Origin: Zhongshania aliphaticivorans
GTDB taxonomy: Bacteria > Pseudomonadota > Gammaproteobacteria > Pseudomonadales > Spongiibacteraceae
Assembly (NCBI RefSeq): GCF_902705875.1
Contig: NZ_CACSIK010000001.1
Location: forward strand, 2,193,448 to 2,257,447
Direction of reading: 5' to 3'
DNA length: 64,000 bases
The notes beneath the pieces were generated by a model. It was not told where the DNA came from. It made no database searches and saw only the letters and a list, made by a program, of their open reading frames with translations. Positions 35,217 through 44,823 of this stretch are shown in pieces. The translations under genes were made by a program, and so were the position numbers. The first letter of the stretch is position 1, and every line of letters starts with the position of its first letter.

Positions 35217-37361
35217 TTAAAAAGTATAATTAGCTGAGACACCCATTACCCTGGGCTCGCCAAACTGATAATACGTTTCTGGGGCGTAGCCATTAGCTGG
35301 GTTGTTACCAAAGGCATTACTGAAGTAAAAACCACGTGTTTGATAGTCTTTATCCGTCAAATTCCGCCCCCATAACGACACATCCCAATTGCTGGCATAG
35401 TAAGTTAATCGTGCATTAACTAGCTCATATGCACTGGATTTCTCGTTGTGGCTATTTGAAAAATAAAACTCATCCTTGCCTTCAAGCTCTACCCGCAATA
35501 CCAGATTCGCCATCAAAGATAACTCACTGCCCACAAAGAATTGGTATTTCGGAGCATGAGCCACTTCGCGACCATCTAAATTAACCGGCGCTAATGCCAC
35601 ACCATTATTGTCGTCTTTGGCGTCGACGTGGGACTGGCTTACAAAATCATCAAACTCGGCCTTCAACAAGCCGGCTGTGGCAAAAAAACGCAGCGACTCA
35701 CTGGCCAAATAATTAAACTCTACTTCTATCCCTGCGGTTTTTCCACCAGCGGCGTTAGCGAGGAAATCATCAAAGGAGAAGTTATTAGGGTCGAATATTG
35801 ATTGCTTGGCCTGAACATCACTACGGTCCTGATAAAACACCGCCAATTGTGTTTGCAAGCGATTATCTAGCCAATTCCCTTTTAGACCCAGCTCGTAATT
35901 GATCATGCTCTCGGTATCAAACTCATACATATTCGAGCTAATGTCAGTGTTAGTCGCCGCTGCTGAGATAATGCGGCCATTCACCCCACCGGCTTTATAG
36001 CCACGAGAAAGTGTGCCGTATAGCAATGCATTGTCTGTGAAGCGAAATTCCAAAGTGAGGTTACCACCCCACAAGTCTTCGTCTTTATCAGAGCGGACCA
36101 GTAAAGAATCACTGTAATCGGCGTTTCGCTTTTCAAAGCGCAGGCCAGATACCAAATCAAATTTATCATTAAGATGGCTTCTTAGCTGACCATAAAGGGC
36201 GTAATTCTCGGTTTCAAACTCACTATTAAAGCTGGCATTGCGCTCTAAATCTTCGCTTTCTTGACGTAAATAAACACCGGCAACCCAGCTAGTACTGGCA
36301 TTAAAAAGCGCAGATTCGTCACTGGAGATAAAACGCACATCGACACTGATATTATCTTTATCACGCAAGTAACTATCTACTGAGCTGTACTCAATGGGAT
36401 CAAAACCGACGTAACTCCAGTCCTCATCGTAGCTATATTCAGACTCGGAGTTAGCAAAGCTTAATACCGATTCAAGACTAAATAAGGCATTACCCGACCA
36501 ATGGGTAATAATTGACGCTGCCACCGTTTCTTGGGCGTCAGTACCCGGCTGATCTGATTGGGTTTGACGGTTTTGGAATAAAGAAAAAGCGTCATAGCCG
36601 TTATCTGCATCGAGGTACAGCAGATTAAAATCCATCTCTAGAGTGTCACTGGCCGCAAAACTCAGCTTGGCCCGCACTACCGACTCATCTATATTGTTGA
36701 CATCATCACGACCTAAAAAAGTGTTTTCAATATAGCCATCAGACTGCTGCTTTTGTAAAGCCACCCGGTAGCCCAGACGTTCACTTAAGGGCCCACTACT
36801 GACGACACCCAAGGTCTGACTATTATACTCTGCCACCTCGGCCGATACTTTTACCATGGATTCTTCAGTCGGCGCATTGCTTGTCATGCTAATTAAGCCT
36901 GCCAAGGCATTCGCCCCGTATGCTGTGCCCTGCGGGCCACGTAAAACTTCTACCTGTCCGATATCTAGAGTACTTGCTGCCAAGCCCAAGCCGCTAAAAT
37001 CGATACCATCAATAATCAAGCCCACCGAGGGGCTCACTGGATCGATAAACTGACTGCGCTCGCCAATACCGCGAATTTGAAAATAGCGACCTCGTGATGC
37101 ACCAGAAGAGAAATTGACGTTTGGTGCAAGGTTCAAAAGCTGCTCGATATTATTTGCGCCGCGCATCTCTATCGTGGCGGCGTCAAATACACTGACCGTG
37201 GCCGCAAGATCCAGTAAACGATGGTCTCTAAACTGGCTCGTAACCACCACTTCTTCAGGGGCAAGCCCTTTGGCATTGGCGGCATGACTGGCACTCGCAG
37301 CAAAGAGGCAAGCTAGACTGATAGAACAAACGATGGCTTTGGGGGTAAAAAAAGGTTTCAT
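35217..37361 (-). CDS. TonB-dependent receptor, probable thiamine transporter
   Basis: A 714-residue outer-membrane receptor with a signal peptide (cleavage near ASHA), a TonB-box-like EEVVVTSQ, a plug domain (QIRGIGERSQF; VEVLRGPQGTAYGANALAGLISM) and a barrel ending GVSANYTF. I chose the ATG at 37361, 6 bases after GAGAG, over a start 11 codons earlier. The mRNA leader contains a TPP riboswitch and the downstream genes are thiamine genes, so the cargo is probably thiamine or a phosphorylated form. Such thiamine-regulated receptors have been predicted before in bacteria, but the ligand has not been proven here. Confidence 0.88.
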   Translation of the reverse strand: MKPFFTPKAIVCSISLACLFAASASHAANAKGLAPEEVVVTSQFRDHRLLDLAATVSVFDAATIEMRGANNIEQLLNLAPNVNFSSGASRGRYFQIRGIGERSQFIDPVSPSVGLIIDGIDFSGLGLAASTLDIGQVEVLRGPQGTAYGANALAGLISMTSNAPTEESMVKVSAEVAEYNSQTLGVVSSGPLSERLGYRVALQKQQSDGYIENTFLGRDDVNNIDESVVRAKLSFAASDTLEMDFNLLYLDADNGYDAFSLFQNRQTQSDQPGTDAQETVAASIITHWSGNALFSLESVLSFANSESEYSYDEDWSYVGFDPIEYSSVDSYLRDKDNISVDVRFISSDESALFNASTSWVAGVYLRQESEDLERNASFNSEFETENYALYGQLRSHLNDKFDLVSGLRFEKRNADYSDSLLVRSDKDEDLWGGNLTLEFRFTDNALLYGTLSRGYKAGGVNGRIISAAATNTDISSNMYEFDTESMINYELGLKGNWLDNRLQTQLAVFYQDRSDVQAKQSIFDPNNFSFDDFLANAAGGKTAGIEVEFNYLASESLRFFATAGLLKAEFDDFVSQSHVDAKDDNNGVALAPVNLDGREVAHAPKYQFFVGSELSLMANLVLRVELEGKDEFYFSNSHNEKSSAYELVNARLTYYASNWDVSLWGRNLTDKDYQTRGFYFSNAFGNNPANGYAPETYYQFGEPRVMGVSANYTF

Positions 37362-37841
37362 GGTTCTCTCAAAACAATAGAACGAAGGGGCCAATGTATA
37401 AGTAGGTCATTAAATCTGTGGCAAGAAAGTAGCTGCAGATAACCGACATTCACAATATGTAAATGAGAGTTAGAGCGCGGTAGCGACGCCGACAGATGCA
37501 ATAAAAACACTTAATCAAAGGCTCCCGAAGAGAGACCCGGTGCGCGCTAGAAAAGGATTGTGAACACACCTATTCCTACGCCGGTATTAACCGGATCAGG
37601 TTCAAGGGTTTGCAGTGTGATTATCATTCACCGCATCTCAGGCCACAGCCACCCCTTAGGATTTCGGGCCAGACTATAGCAGATATAGTACTTAGCGGGA
37701 ATGTCGTTTGTTGGCAGCCAAGGAATTGGCAATGTGAAGGATATAAATAGATGTAACACATGACGCTACTACGACATGTCTTTGTGGAGCTGTAAAAATT
37801 TACGCCTTACAGCGGGCTTAGCTTGAGCTAGTAGAGATTAA
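37362..37841. other. Thiamine operon leader and promoter region
   Basis: This 480-base gap contains the TPP riboswitch at 37572-37659, about 210 bases before the receptor start. The promoter must lie to the right of 37660. I found no clear terminator hairpin with a T run between the riboswitch and the ATG, so the switch may work on translation or through a less obvious structure. Confidence 0.55.
37572..37659 (-). promoter_or_regulatory. TPP riboswitch (THI element)
   Basis: On the minus strand the conserved parts are all present in order: GGGGTGGC...GCCTGAGATG (5' element), a variable P3 hairpin GCGGTG...CACACTGC, then ACCCTTGAACCTGAT, CCGGTTAATACCGG and CGTAGGAA. This is an almost perfect THI box. 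Binding of thiamine pyrophosphate should switch off the four-gene thiamine operon downstream. Confidence 0.96.
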
Positions 37842-38294
37842 TCAATGTGCGGTTTTTGACATGGCCTTAATCAAATCTGCTTCACTGGCAGATATTCCGC
37901 AACGTTGGGCCAACTCAGTTGCAGCAAGTCCCTGCCCGGCCATAACACTTACTTGCTGATAAAACCGCATGTCTTTTTTATCGGCATCACTGCGTTGCTG
38001 ACGCTCGCCCAGCATTTCCAAGTATTCTTCCAAGGCCAAAACGCGTTCACCCAATATCGCCAGCGCTGAATTTTGATGTTCAATTTTATGTTCTAAAGCC
38101 AAAACCAAGGCGTCGGAGTTAGTTTCAAGCGTCGCAGCGGCTTTTATCGTTGCGCTGCGACGTGATTTAAGGGCAAACATTAACACCCCTACACCCACTA
38201 AGCTCAACACCAAGCCCAGCATTGACGCTTCAGACAGCCCTTGAAACCATTCAATAAACGCCATTGGAAATTGCAGATATTCATATTTAGTCAT
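37842..38294 (-). CDS. DUF2802 domain protein
   Basis: A 150-residue protein with one N-terminal membrane helix (about 25-45), a coiled-coil segment (LALEHKIEHQNSALAILGERVLALEEYLEM) and a C-terminal small helical domain that looks like a winged or sigma-4-like helix-turn-helix (MAGQGLAATELAQRCGISASEADLI). DUF2802 proteins usually lie at the far end of the chemotaxis block behind fliA. Here the gene follows fliA directly. I use the ATG at 38294; a GTG two codons upstream is also possible. Confidence 0.75.
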   Translation of the reverse strand: MTKYEYLQFPMAFIEWFQGLSEASMLGLVLSLVGVGVLMFALKSRRSATIKAAATLETNSDALVLALEHKIEHQNSALAILGERVLALEEYLEMLGERQQRSDADKKDMRFYQQVSVMAGQGLAATELAQRCGISASEADLIKAMSKTAH

Positions 38295-38360
38295 TGCCAC
38301 TTCACCCTGTCGTTTTCAATAATCTATCGCTGCAAGCCTGCAACTTATCGCTGTGCTTCA

Positions 38361-39095
38361 TTACGCCGCCGTCCAATCGCTTAATCGTCCTTTAAGCCGA
38401 ACAATTGCCTGACTGTGTATCTGACAAACTCTCGATTCACTGACTTCCATGACCTCGCCAATTTCCTTAAGATTAAGTCCGTTTTCGTAGTACAGCGCCA
38501 TGACGAGTTTTTCCCGCTCGGGGAGAGAATTAATTTGGGATGCTAAGGCATGCTGAAAATCATGCTCAAGCACATTTTCCAATGGTGCATAACGATCATC
38601 ACCACCCCCTACTTCGACCACAGTGTCATTTTCACCTTCACTCATTTGATCTAGGCTAAACAACCGCACTGAACTCGTATCTCGCAATAGCTCGTGATAC
38701 TCGTCCAAGGAAATATTCATTTCGTCAGCAATGTCTTGGCCATTCGCTTCTCGACCAAGGCGTCCCTCGACGCTCCGTACCGCTTCACTCATTTCCCGCA
38801 ACTGACGCGTCACTGATCTTGGAGCCCAACCGGCTTGACGCATTTGATCAATCATCGCACCACGAACACGAATACTGGCAAAGGTTTCAAAGCTCGCCCC
38901 CTTGTCCATCTCGTAGTTACTACCCGCTTCTAGCAGGCCAATCATGCCGGCCTGAATGAGATCATCTACCTCCACACTGGCCGGTAAGCGACTTACCAAA
39001 TGATAGGCAATTCGCTTAACCAAAGGCGCATGACGACTAACCAGCTCTTCGCGGCTACCATACTGCACATTTAAATAAGCGGAACGACCATTCAC
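38361..39095 (-). CDS. fliA: RNA polymerase sigma factor FliA (sigma-28)
   Basis: A 244-residue sigma factor with regions 2, 3 and 4 in order: LVKRIAYHLVSRLPASVEVDDLIQAGMIGLLEA (region 2.2-2.4 area), GASFETFASIRVRGAMIDQMR (2.4/3) and the C-terminal SRVCQIHSQAIVRLKGRL helix-turn-helix (4.2). It directs late flagellar genes such as flagellin. It overlaps fleN by four bases (ATGA). Confidence 0.96.
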   Translation of the reverse strand: MNGRSAYLNVQYGSREELVSRHAPLVKRIAYHLVSRLPASVEVDDLIQAGMIGLLEAGSNYEMDKGASFETFASIRVRGAMIDQMRQAGWAPRSVTRQLREMSEAVRSVEGRLGREANGQDIADEMNISLDEYHELLRDTSSVRLFSLDQMSEGENDTVVEVGGGDDRYAPLENVLEHDFQHALASQINSLPEREKLVMALYYENGLNLKEIGEVMEVSESRVCQIHSQAIVRLKGRLSDWTAA

Positions 39096-39919
39096 ATTGC
39101 GGCTCCTGCTACAGCATCTTTAGCGAACATACGGTCGACAAAAAATTCAATGCCACCATTTGGCCCAGAGGGCATGTCCCACTTATCGACAGTTTCAGCC
39201 AAGCGGCGAAACGCCATCGAAGACTCGGCTCCGGGGTATAAATCACTGACGGCTTTTTGACGAGTATCGGCCTTGATTAAATAAGGGTCGCGAGGGATAA
39301 ATCCTGCATACTCCAGCGTGACATCTAAGAAGCGCTGCGCCACTTCATTCAAACGTTCGAAACCATCCCGAGCTTGGTCATGGCTATTCACCATATTTCG
39401 CAGCACTTTAAAGCGCTTTATGCCGGCATCACGATTCATAACCTTAATTAGGGCATAGGCATCGGCCATTGACGTCAGTTCGTCCGTCACTACCACTAAT
39501 ACATATTGGCTAGCTCGGCTAAAGGTAATGACGCTGTCAGAGATGCCCGCCGCGGTATCAACGATCATGACATCGTAATCACCGCTTAAGGCACTGAGTG
39601 AGCGCACAATCGCCGCGTGCTGCTCACTGGCAAGTTCAGCCATTTTCTTTATACCCGACGCCGCGGGGATAATCGTAATCCCATCTGGACCAGGTATCAG
39701 AACATCTTCTATTGAACACTTGCCGTCTAGCACGTGCGATAAATTCCATTTTGGTTTAAGCCCTAGCATGATATCGACATTGGCAAGACCTAGGTCGGCA
39801 TCCATTAGTAAAACGCGGTTACCACGTCTAGCTAGTTGGCAGGCCAAATTAACCGAAACATTGGTTTTACCAACCCCACCTTTACCACTGCTGACTGCTA
39901 TAACTTTGACTGCACTCAT
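39092..39919 (-). CDS. fleN: Flagellar number regulator FleN/FlhG (MinD-like ATPase)
   Basis: A 275-residue P-loop ATPase. The deviant Walker A motif SSGKGGVGKTNVSVN begins at residue 10, followed by DADLGLANVDIML and DTAAGISDSVI. The ATG at 39919, behind GGGAGAG, is chosen over a longer frame. It restrains FleQ activity and limits flagellar number together with FlhF, which suggests a polar flagellum. Confidence 0.94.
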   Translation of the reverse strand: MSAVKVIAVSSGKGGVGKTNVSVNLACQLARRGNRVLLMDADLGLANVDIMLGLKPKWNLSHVLDGKCSIEDVLIPGPDGITIIPAASGIKKMAELASEQHAAIVRSLSALSGDYDVMIVDTAAGISDSVITFSRASQYVLVVVTDELTSMADAYALIKVMNRDAGIKRFKVLRNMVNSHDQARDGFERLNEVAQRFLDVTLEYAGFIPRDPYLIKADTRQKAVSDLYPGAESSMAFRRLAETVDKWDMPSGPNGGIEFFVDRMFAKDAVAGAAM

Positions 39920-40060
39920 TGTTTTTATCACTCTCCCGACACATTTTAACCATCTAAATACCAATGGCCTCGGATTTCTGTACAATTATTACTCTATGGT
40001 ATGTCTGTCACTCAATAATTGATCTACGCAATATCACTCATTTTTTAGCTCTAATCTCGC

Positions 40061-41377
40061 CTAAACCCTTACGTTTAGAGAACTTCCACGATGTGCACGC
40101 ATCGGCACAGCTGGAGTGTCAGCAACTGCTGGTGTTTCAAGTTTAGTCTCAATGGCCGTTGTTTGCGGGCCCTGACGACGAATTTCAAAAGCCTTGGTCA
40201 TACGAACCGCCATATTCACGAGCTTACCTGCATCAGCCGCCGATAAATTCTGGGGAACTCGCGGACCGTTAGCACACCACACCAAGGGCAAACGATGTTG
40301 AATTAAGTTGGATAATGAACCACCCAAGCGCATTGCCTCATCTATCCTTGTCAATACCGCACCCTGTGCATTCAAAGAGCTATAAGCGTCGATAATCTCG
40401 CTTTGCACATAGGTTTCAACATCTGCGGGCAAGGTTAAATACACCGGCACATCTTGCATCGCTGACACCAGCTTATACAGCTCATTAATGCCCTGTTTAT
40501 CACGGAATGAAATACCAGCCGTATCAATAAGTACTAAATTCTTTTTACGTAATAACCGGTAGGTTTTTACGGCCTCTTCTTCACTTCCAGCAACATGTAC
40601 AGGTACTTGTAGAATGCGACCGTAGGCCCGTAGTTGTTCTTGCGCACCAACTCGTGCTGTATCAGTTGTTAAAATGGCAATGCCTGAACGGCCATGGGTA
40701 AGCACGTACTGCGCAGCTATTTTTGCGATTGTGGTAGTTTTACCTGCGCCTTGCGGTCCGACCAAACAAATCGCTCCCGAGCTGGGCGGCGATTGAACCG
40801 CCAATTTTTTGACCAGCAGCATTTTTAGCATTTCGCGCTGAACCGTGTCGCTCTCGTCTGCGGGTATTTCTGCGCAGAGGCGCTTGCCTAAAGCCGGATC
40901 AATATCCATTGCCGACAAATAAGCATTAAGTTCCTGCTGCTCAGGCGCTTGCTGATTGGCTTCCTGCCAATTATGGCCTTTGAGTTGTTCCATCAGCATA
41001 GACTTCATTGATGCCATTTCCTGCTTCATAGTGAGCAGTTCTTCATTCTGCGACCACACCATTTGCGGAGCAGGTTCACTTGCCTGAGCAGGTGCTGTTG
41101 ATTTGCGCTCTTGTTGATAGCGCTCATCTTCATCAGTTTTGCCACGCTTTAATAAGGCGTCTAAAGCCGTTGGTTCCCGCTCAGCACCATCACTAGCCGC
41201 TCGGTTATGTTGTAAACTAGCAAAAGAGGATTCCGGCATACTCTCAAGGCTCACCACAACCTCTACACCGCCTGCAATACTGCGGCAGTCCAAAATCACC
41301 GCATCTGGGCCGTGAGCAGCACGCACCAATCTCATGGCTTGCTGTGTATCCGCTGCTTGATATTTTTTCACTTGCAT
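40061..41377 (-). CDS. flhF: Flagellar biosynthesis GTPase FlhF
   Basis: A 438-residue SRP-type GTPase. The N-terminal B domain (MQVKKYQAADTQQAMRLVRAAHGPDAVIL) is followed by the N and G domains with the P-loop GPQGAGKTTTIAK and the DTAG motif (VLIDTAGISFRDK). It places the flagellum at the cell pole. I chose the ATG at 41377 with GGGAG six bases upstream rather than an ATG six codons earlier. The last 30 residues are Pro-Ala-rich. Confidence 0.95.
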   Translation of the reverse strand: MQVKKYQAADTQQAMRLVRAAHGPDAVILDCRSIAGGVEVVVSLESMPESSFASLQHNRAASDGAEREPTALDALLKRGKTDEDERYQQERKSTAPAQASEPAPQMVWSQNEELLTMKQEMASMKSMLMEQLKGHNWQEANQQAPEQQELNAYLSAMDIDPALGKRLCAEIPADESDTVQREMLKMLLVKKLAVQSPPSSGAICLVGPQGAGKTTTIAKIAAQYVLTHGRSGIAILTTDTARVGAQEQLRAYGRILQVPVHVAGSEEEAVKTYRLLRKKNLVLIDTAGISFRDKQGINELYKLVSAMQDVPVYLTLPADVETYVQSEIIDAYSSLNAQGAVLTRIDEAMRLGGSLSNLIQHRLPLVWCANGPRVPQNLSAADAGKLVNMAVRMTKAFEIRRQGPQTTAIETKLETPAVADTPAVPMRAHRGSSLNVRV

Positions 41378-41460
41378 TACCAACTCCCAGTGCATTTCAT
41401 ATTGTGAAGAAACGCTAATTTAATATTTCCGGCTTTCTACTGTTAACACGCTAAAACAGT

Positions 41461-43566
41461 TTAATTTAGGCGCCCTTGCTGACCTATGGTAGTAAGCAAT
41501 CTAACCTGCTTACTATCGGGTACTTCGTTGTACGACAGTACCGCTAACCCCGGTACACTGCGGCGTGTAAACCGCGACACCCATGACCGTATCGACGGTG
41601 ACACCAACACCACTGCCGGCTGGCCTGCTAACTCCTGACTTTGGCTGTATTCTGCCAAATCATTTTGCAGCCGTTCTGCTATGCCCGGCTCCAAACCCGC
41701 CGCGCCAGCATTGCCTCTGAGCATGTCTTGCAACAACTGTTCCAAATCAGGATCTAGCGCTGAGACAGGTAAATCTTCTTCTAAGCCATTGATTTCTTGG
41801 ACAATCATCCGTCCTAGCGCAACGCGAACCCCCTCCAATAATTCGTCAGGATTTTTACTACGCGGCGCTTGCTCCGCCAAACTTTCGGCGATCATACGAA
41901 TACTGCGAATTGATACCCCTTCTTTGAGCAGGCTTTGCAACACCCTAACGACAACGCTAAGAGGTAATTGTTTGGGAACAACATTTTCTACCAAACGTGG
42001 ATCGGTTTTAGCTAATCGGTCTAATAACTGCTGAACCTCTTCATGACCTAATAGTTCATGGGCGTGTTGTTTAATAATTTGACTTAGGTGTGTCGCAATA
42101 ACGGTACAAGGATCAACCACGGTATAACCCATAGTTTGCGCCTGATCTCGTTGGCTAGAATCAATCCACACCGCCTCCATACCAAACGCCGGATCTTTGG
42201 TTACCGCGCCACGTAATGCACCTTGAGCACCACCGGGGTTAATCGCTAATTCTTTACCCGCTTGAATTTCGCCCTGGGCGATGGTGTCACCCAGCAACTG
42301 TATACGGTAGCTACTTGGCGACAATTCTAAGTTATCGCGAATATGGACGGGTTGAACCAGAAAGCCCAAATCCTTAGAAAGTTTTTTGCGAACGCCGGTG
42401 ATTCTTGCGATCAGTTCGCCACCTTGATTTCGGTCAACCAAGGGAATAAGCCGATAGCCCACTTCTAAACTCACCACATCCATGGGTGTCACTTCGTCCC
42501 AGTTTAATTCACTTGGTTCACGAGCCGCTGGCAACTCTTCAAGCTTCTCGTCTTCATCAAGTAGTTCTGGCATGTTCTTCTTTTGATTTTGCATCCACCA
42601 ACCGCTGCCGCCACACGCTGCCGCCAACATTAGGAAAACAAGATTGGGCATACCAGGAATGATGCCAATTAAGCCAAGTAATGTCGCCGCCATATACAGC
42701 ACATTAGGATTGGCAAACATTTGCCCAACAATTTGCTTGCCCATATTTTGTGAGCGCGAAATACGAGTAACAATAATCGCCACCGCCGTAGACAGCAGTA
42801 ACGAGGGCAATTGCGCCACCAAACCATCACCAATGGTTAGCAAAGTGTAATTATGCATTGCTTGCGCAAATGTCAAACCATGCTGGGCCATACCAACGCC
42901 CAGACCACCGATAACATTGATGAACAAAATCATGATACCGGCGACCGCATCACCTCGAACAAATTTACTCGCACCGTCCATAGACCCGTAGAAATCAGCT
43001 TCGGTACGGACCTCTTCTCGGCGACGACTTGCCTCTTCCTGATTGAGTAAACCGGCATTCAAATCCGAATCGATTGCCATTTGTTTGCCGGGCATTGCGT
43101 CAAGGGTAAAACGAGCCGTCACTTCAGACACTCGCCCAGCCCCCTTGGTGACAACGACAAAGTTAATCACGACCAAAATGATAAATACGACAATACCTAC
43201 AACGTAATTACCACCAATAACAAATTCGCCAAATGATTCAATGACCTTGCCCGCAGCGCCAGGCCCACTGTGCCCTTCAAGTAAGACCACGCGGGTAGAT
43301 GCCACATTCAAGGCTAGACGAAGTAAGGTTGCCAGTAACAATACGGTAGGGAATACCGAGAAATCGATGGGGCGATCCACGTAAATCACCGCCAAAATGA
43401 TGACTAGCGAGAGAGTAATATTAAAGGTAAAAAGCAAATCTAATAAGAAGGGAGGCATGGGTATAACTAACATACCCAAACACGCTACTAACAAGAGCAA
43501 TACACCAATGCCACTATCTGCAGTCTTTTGCATCCATGCGGGCATTGCCATTGTTTGTGTTGCCAT
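41461..43566 (-). CDS. flhA: Flagellar export protein FlhA
   Basis: A 701-residue export-apparatus protein with eight N-terminal membrane helices (the FHIPEP domain: VIYVDRPIDFSVFPTVLLLATLLRLALN and ALDAMPGKQMAIDSDLNAG) and a cytoplasmic C-terminal domain that docks chaperone-substrate complexes. It forms the ion-driven core of the type III export gate. A sigma-54-like promoter lies in the gap upstream. Confidence 0.96.
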   Translation of the reverse strand: MATQTMAMPAWMQKTADSGIGVLLLLVACLGMLVIPMPPFLLDLLFTFNITLSLVIILAVIYVDRPIDFSVFPTVLLLATLLRLALNVASTRVVLLEGHSGPGAAGKVIESFGEFVIGGNYVVGIVVFIILVVINFVVVTKGAGRVSEVTARFTLDAMPGKQMAIDSDLNAGLLNQEEASRRREEVRTEADFYGSMDGASKFVRGDAVAGIMILFINVIGGLGVGMAQHGLTFAQAMHNYTLLTIGDGLVAQLPSLLLSTAVAIIVTRISRSQNMGKQIVGQMFANPNVLYMAATLLGLIGIIPGMPNLVFLMLAAACGGSGWWMQNQKKNMPELLDEDEKLEELPAAREPSELNWDEVTPMDVVSLEVGYRLIPLVDRNQGGELIARITGVRKKLSKDLGFLVQPVHIRDNLELSPSSYRIQLLGDTIAQGEIQAGKELAINPGGAQGALRGAVTKDPAFGMEAVWIDSSQRDQAQTMGYTVVDPCTVIATHLSQIIKQHAHELLGHEEVQQLLDRLAKTDPRLVENVVPKQLPLSVVVRVLQSLLKEGVSIRSIRMIAESLAEQAPRSKNPDELLEGVRVALGRMIVQEINGLEEDLPVSALDPDLEQLLQDMLRGNAGAAGLEPGIAERLQNDLAEYSQSQELAGQPAVVLVSPSIRSWVSRFTRRSVPGLAVLSYNEVPDSKQVRLLTTIGQQGRLN

Positions 43567-43637
43567 AGTGAAATCTCTAATCTATAACTAATAACACAGC
43601 TAAACTGCGCCAAAATTTCGTCGTTATAGACCAGAGT

Positions 43638-43653
43638 TGCAACAATAAGGCCA
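43638..43653 (-). promoter_or_regulatory. Sigma-54-like promoter upstream of flhA
   Basis: On the minus strand, TGGCCT-TATTG-TTGCA keeps the essential GG and GC dinucleotides at the right spacing. It differs from the consensus at the two last bases of the -24 box. About 70 bases before the flhA ATG. Confidence 0.55.
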
Positions 43654-43692
43654 ATTTAGATAGCGGTTATTACTGATACAAACAAGTGGCGT

Positions 43693-44820
43693 TTACAAAA
43701 GGTTTCCAAGGTATTCGTCTGCAATATCTGGCTGCGGCGCTTCTGGGTAATCACCGCCCATGGTTTCCCAGCTCCGCAACTGATATACATACGTCAAGAT
43801 TTGTGCGACCGCAAGGTATAAGCCACCAGGTATTTCTGAATCGAGATCGGTACTGGCAAACACAGCTCGCGCCAGACGGGGGGATTCGACAATAGGAATG
43901 TCATGCTCGGTCGCCAGTTCCCGTATTTTACCCGCCGTGTTATCAGCCCCCTTTGCCAATAGCATAGGCGCCGTCATACGCGCTTCATCGTATTTTAAAG
44001 CAACCGCAAAATGCGTCGGATTGGTAATGATGACATCCGCAGTAGGCACTTTTTCCATCATTCTGTTATTGGCAGCCGCTTGCTGCATTTCACGTAACTT
44101 TGCCTTTACCTCTGGCCGGCCATCAGATTCTTTATGTTCGTCTCGCACTTCTTGACGAGTCATTTTTAATTCTTTATTGAAATTCCACAGCTGCCAAGGC
44201 ACATCAATCGCAGCTATAGCGACTAAGGGTAAGCTCACAACAAAGAAAAACCACACCAATAAAGACGCACTGTTAACAATAGCTTGTTTTGGGGCTTGCA
44301 GGCCAAGTGCCAATATATCGTCAGCCATACCAGACAATAACAAAACTGCCGCCGCACCGATGAATATCATTTTCATAATGGCTTTGGCTAGCTCACCTAA
44401 GCTTCGCAATGAGAATATTTTCCCCACCCCTTTGATGGGATCCATTCTCTCAGGTTTAACACTTAAACTGAACGTCCACCCACCTAAAATAGTCGATGAC
44501 ACCATCACTGCGAGCAAGGCAATGGCAAGAATAGGCCATATAGTTAGTAGGCCTGTTACCAAGGTTTTGTAGAGAGCAGAAACAATTTGAGATTCACTTT
44601 CAATCAACAAAAAATCACTGGATAAACTGCTGGCAAGTAATTCTTTTAACGCCAAAGCAAGCTCACCACCGGTAAACACCAACATCGCGGCGCCACCAAC
44701 CGTCACCATCATGGTGGTAAGTTCTTTGGACCTAGCTACTTGTCCTTTCTTTTTGGCATCGGCCAGCTTCTTGGCCGATGCCTCTTCTGTGCGTTCCTGA
44801 CCGTCTTCGTTCTCTGCCAT
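43693..44820 (-). CDS. flhB: Flagellar export switch protein FlhB
   Basis: A 375-residue protein with four membrane helices and the autocleavage motif N-P-T-H (in VIITNPTHFAVALKYDEA, about residue 268), which marks the substrate-specificity switch. It begins three bases after fliR with GGAG upstream, so the two are coupled. Confidence 0.96.
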   Translation of the reverse strand: MAENEDGQERTEEASAKKLADAKKKGQVARSKELTTMMVTVGGAAMLVFTGGELALALKELLASSLSSDFLLIESESQIVSALYKTLVTGLLTIWPILAIALLAVMVSSTILGGWTFSLSVKPERMDPIKGVGKIFSLRSLGELAKAIMKMIFIGAAAVLLLSGMADDILALGLQAPKQAIVNSASLLVWFFFVVSLPLVAIAAIDVPWQLWNFNKELKMTRQEVRDEHKESDGRPEVKAKLREMQQAAANNRMMEKVPTADVIITNPTHFAVALKYDEARMTAPMLLAKGADNTAGKIRELATEHDIPIVESPRLARAVFASTDLDSEIPGGLYLAVAQILTYVYQLRSWETMGGDYPEAPQPDIADEYLGNLL

Positions 44821-44823
44821 TAT

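Noticed and set aside
37501..37572. Intrinsic terminator between the TPP riboswitch and the receptor gene
   Set aside because: A T-rich stretch exists on the minus strand, but I could not build a convincing GC stem directly before it.
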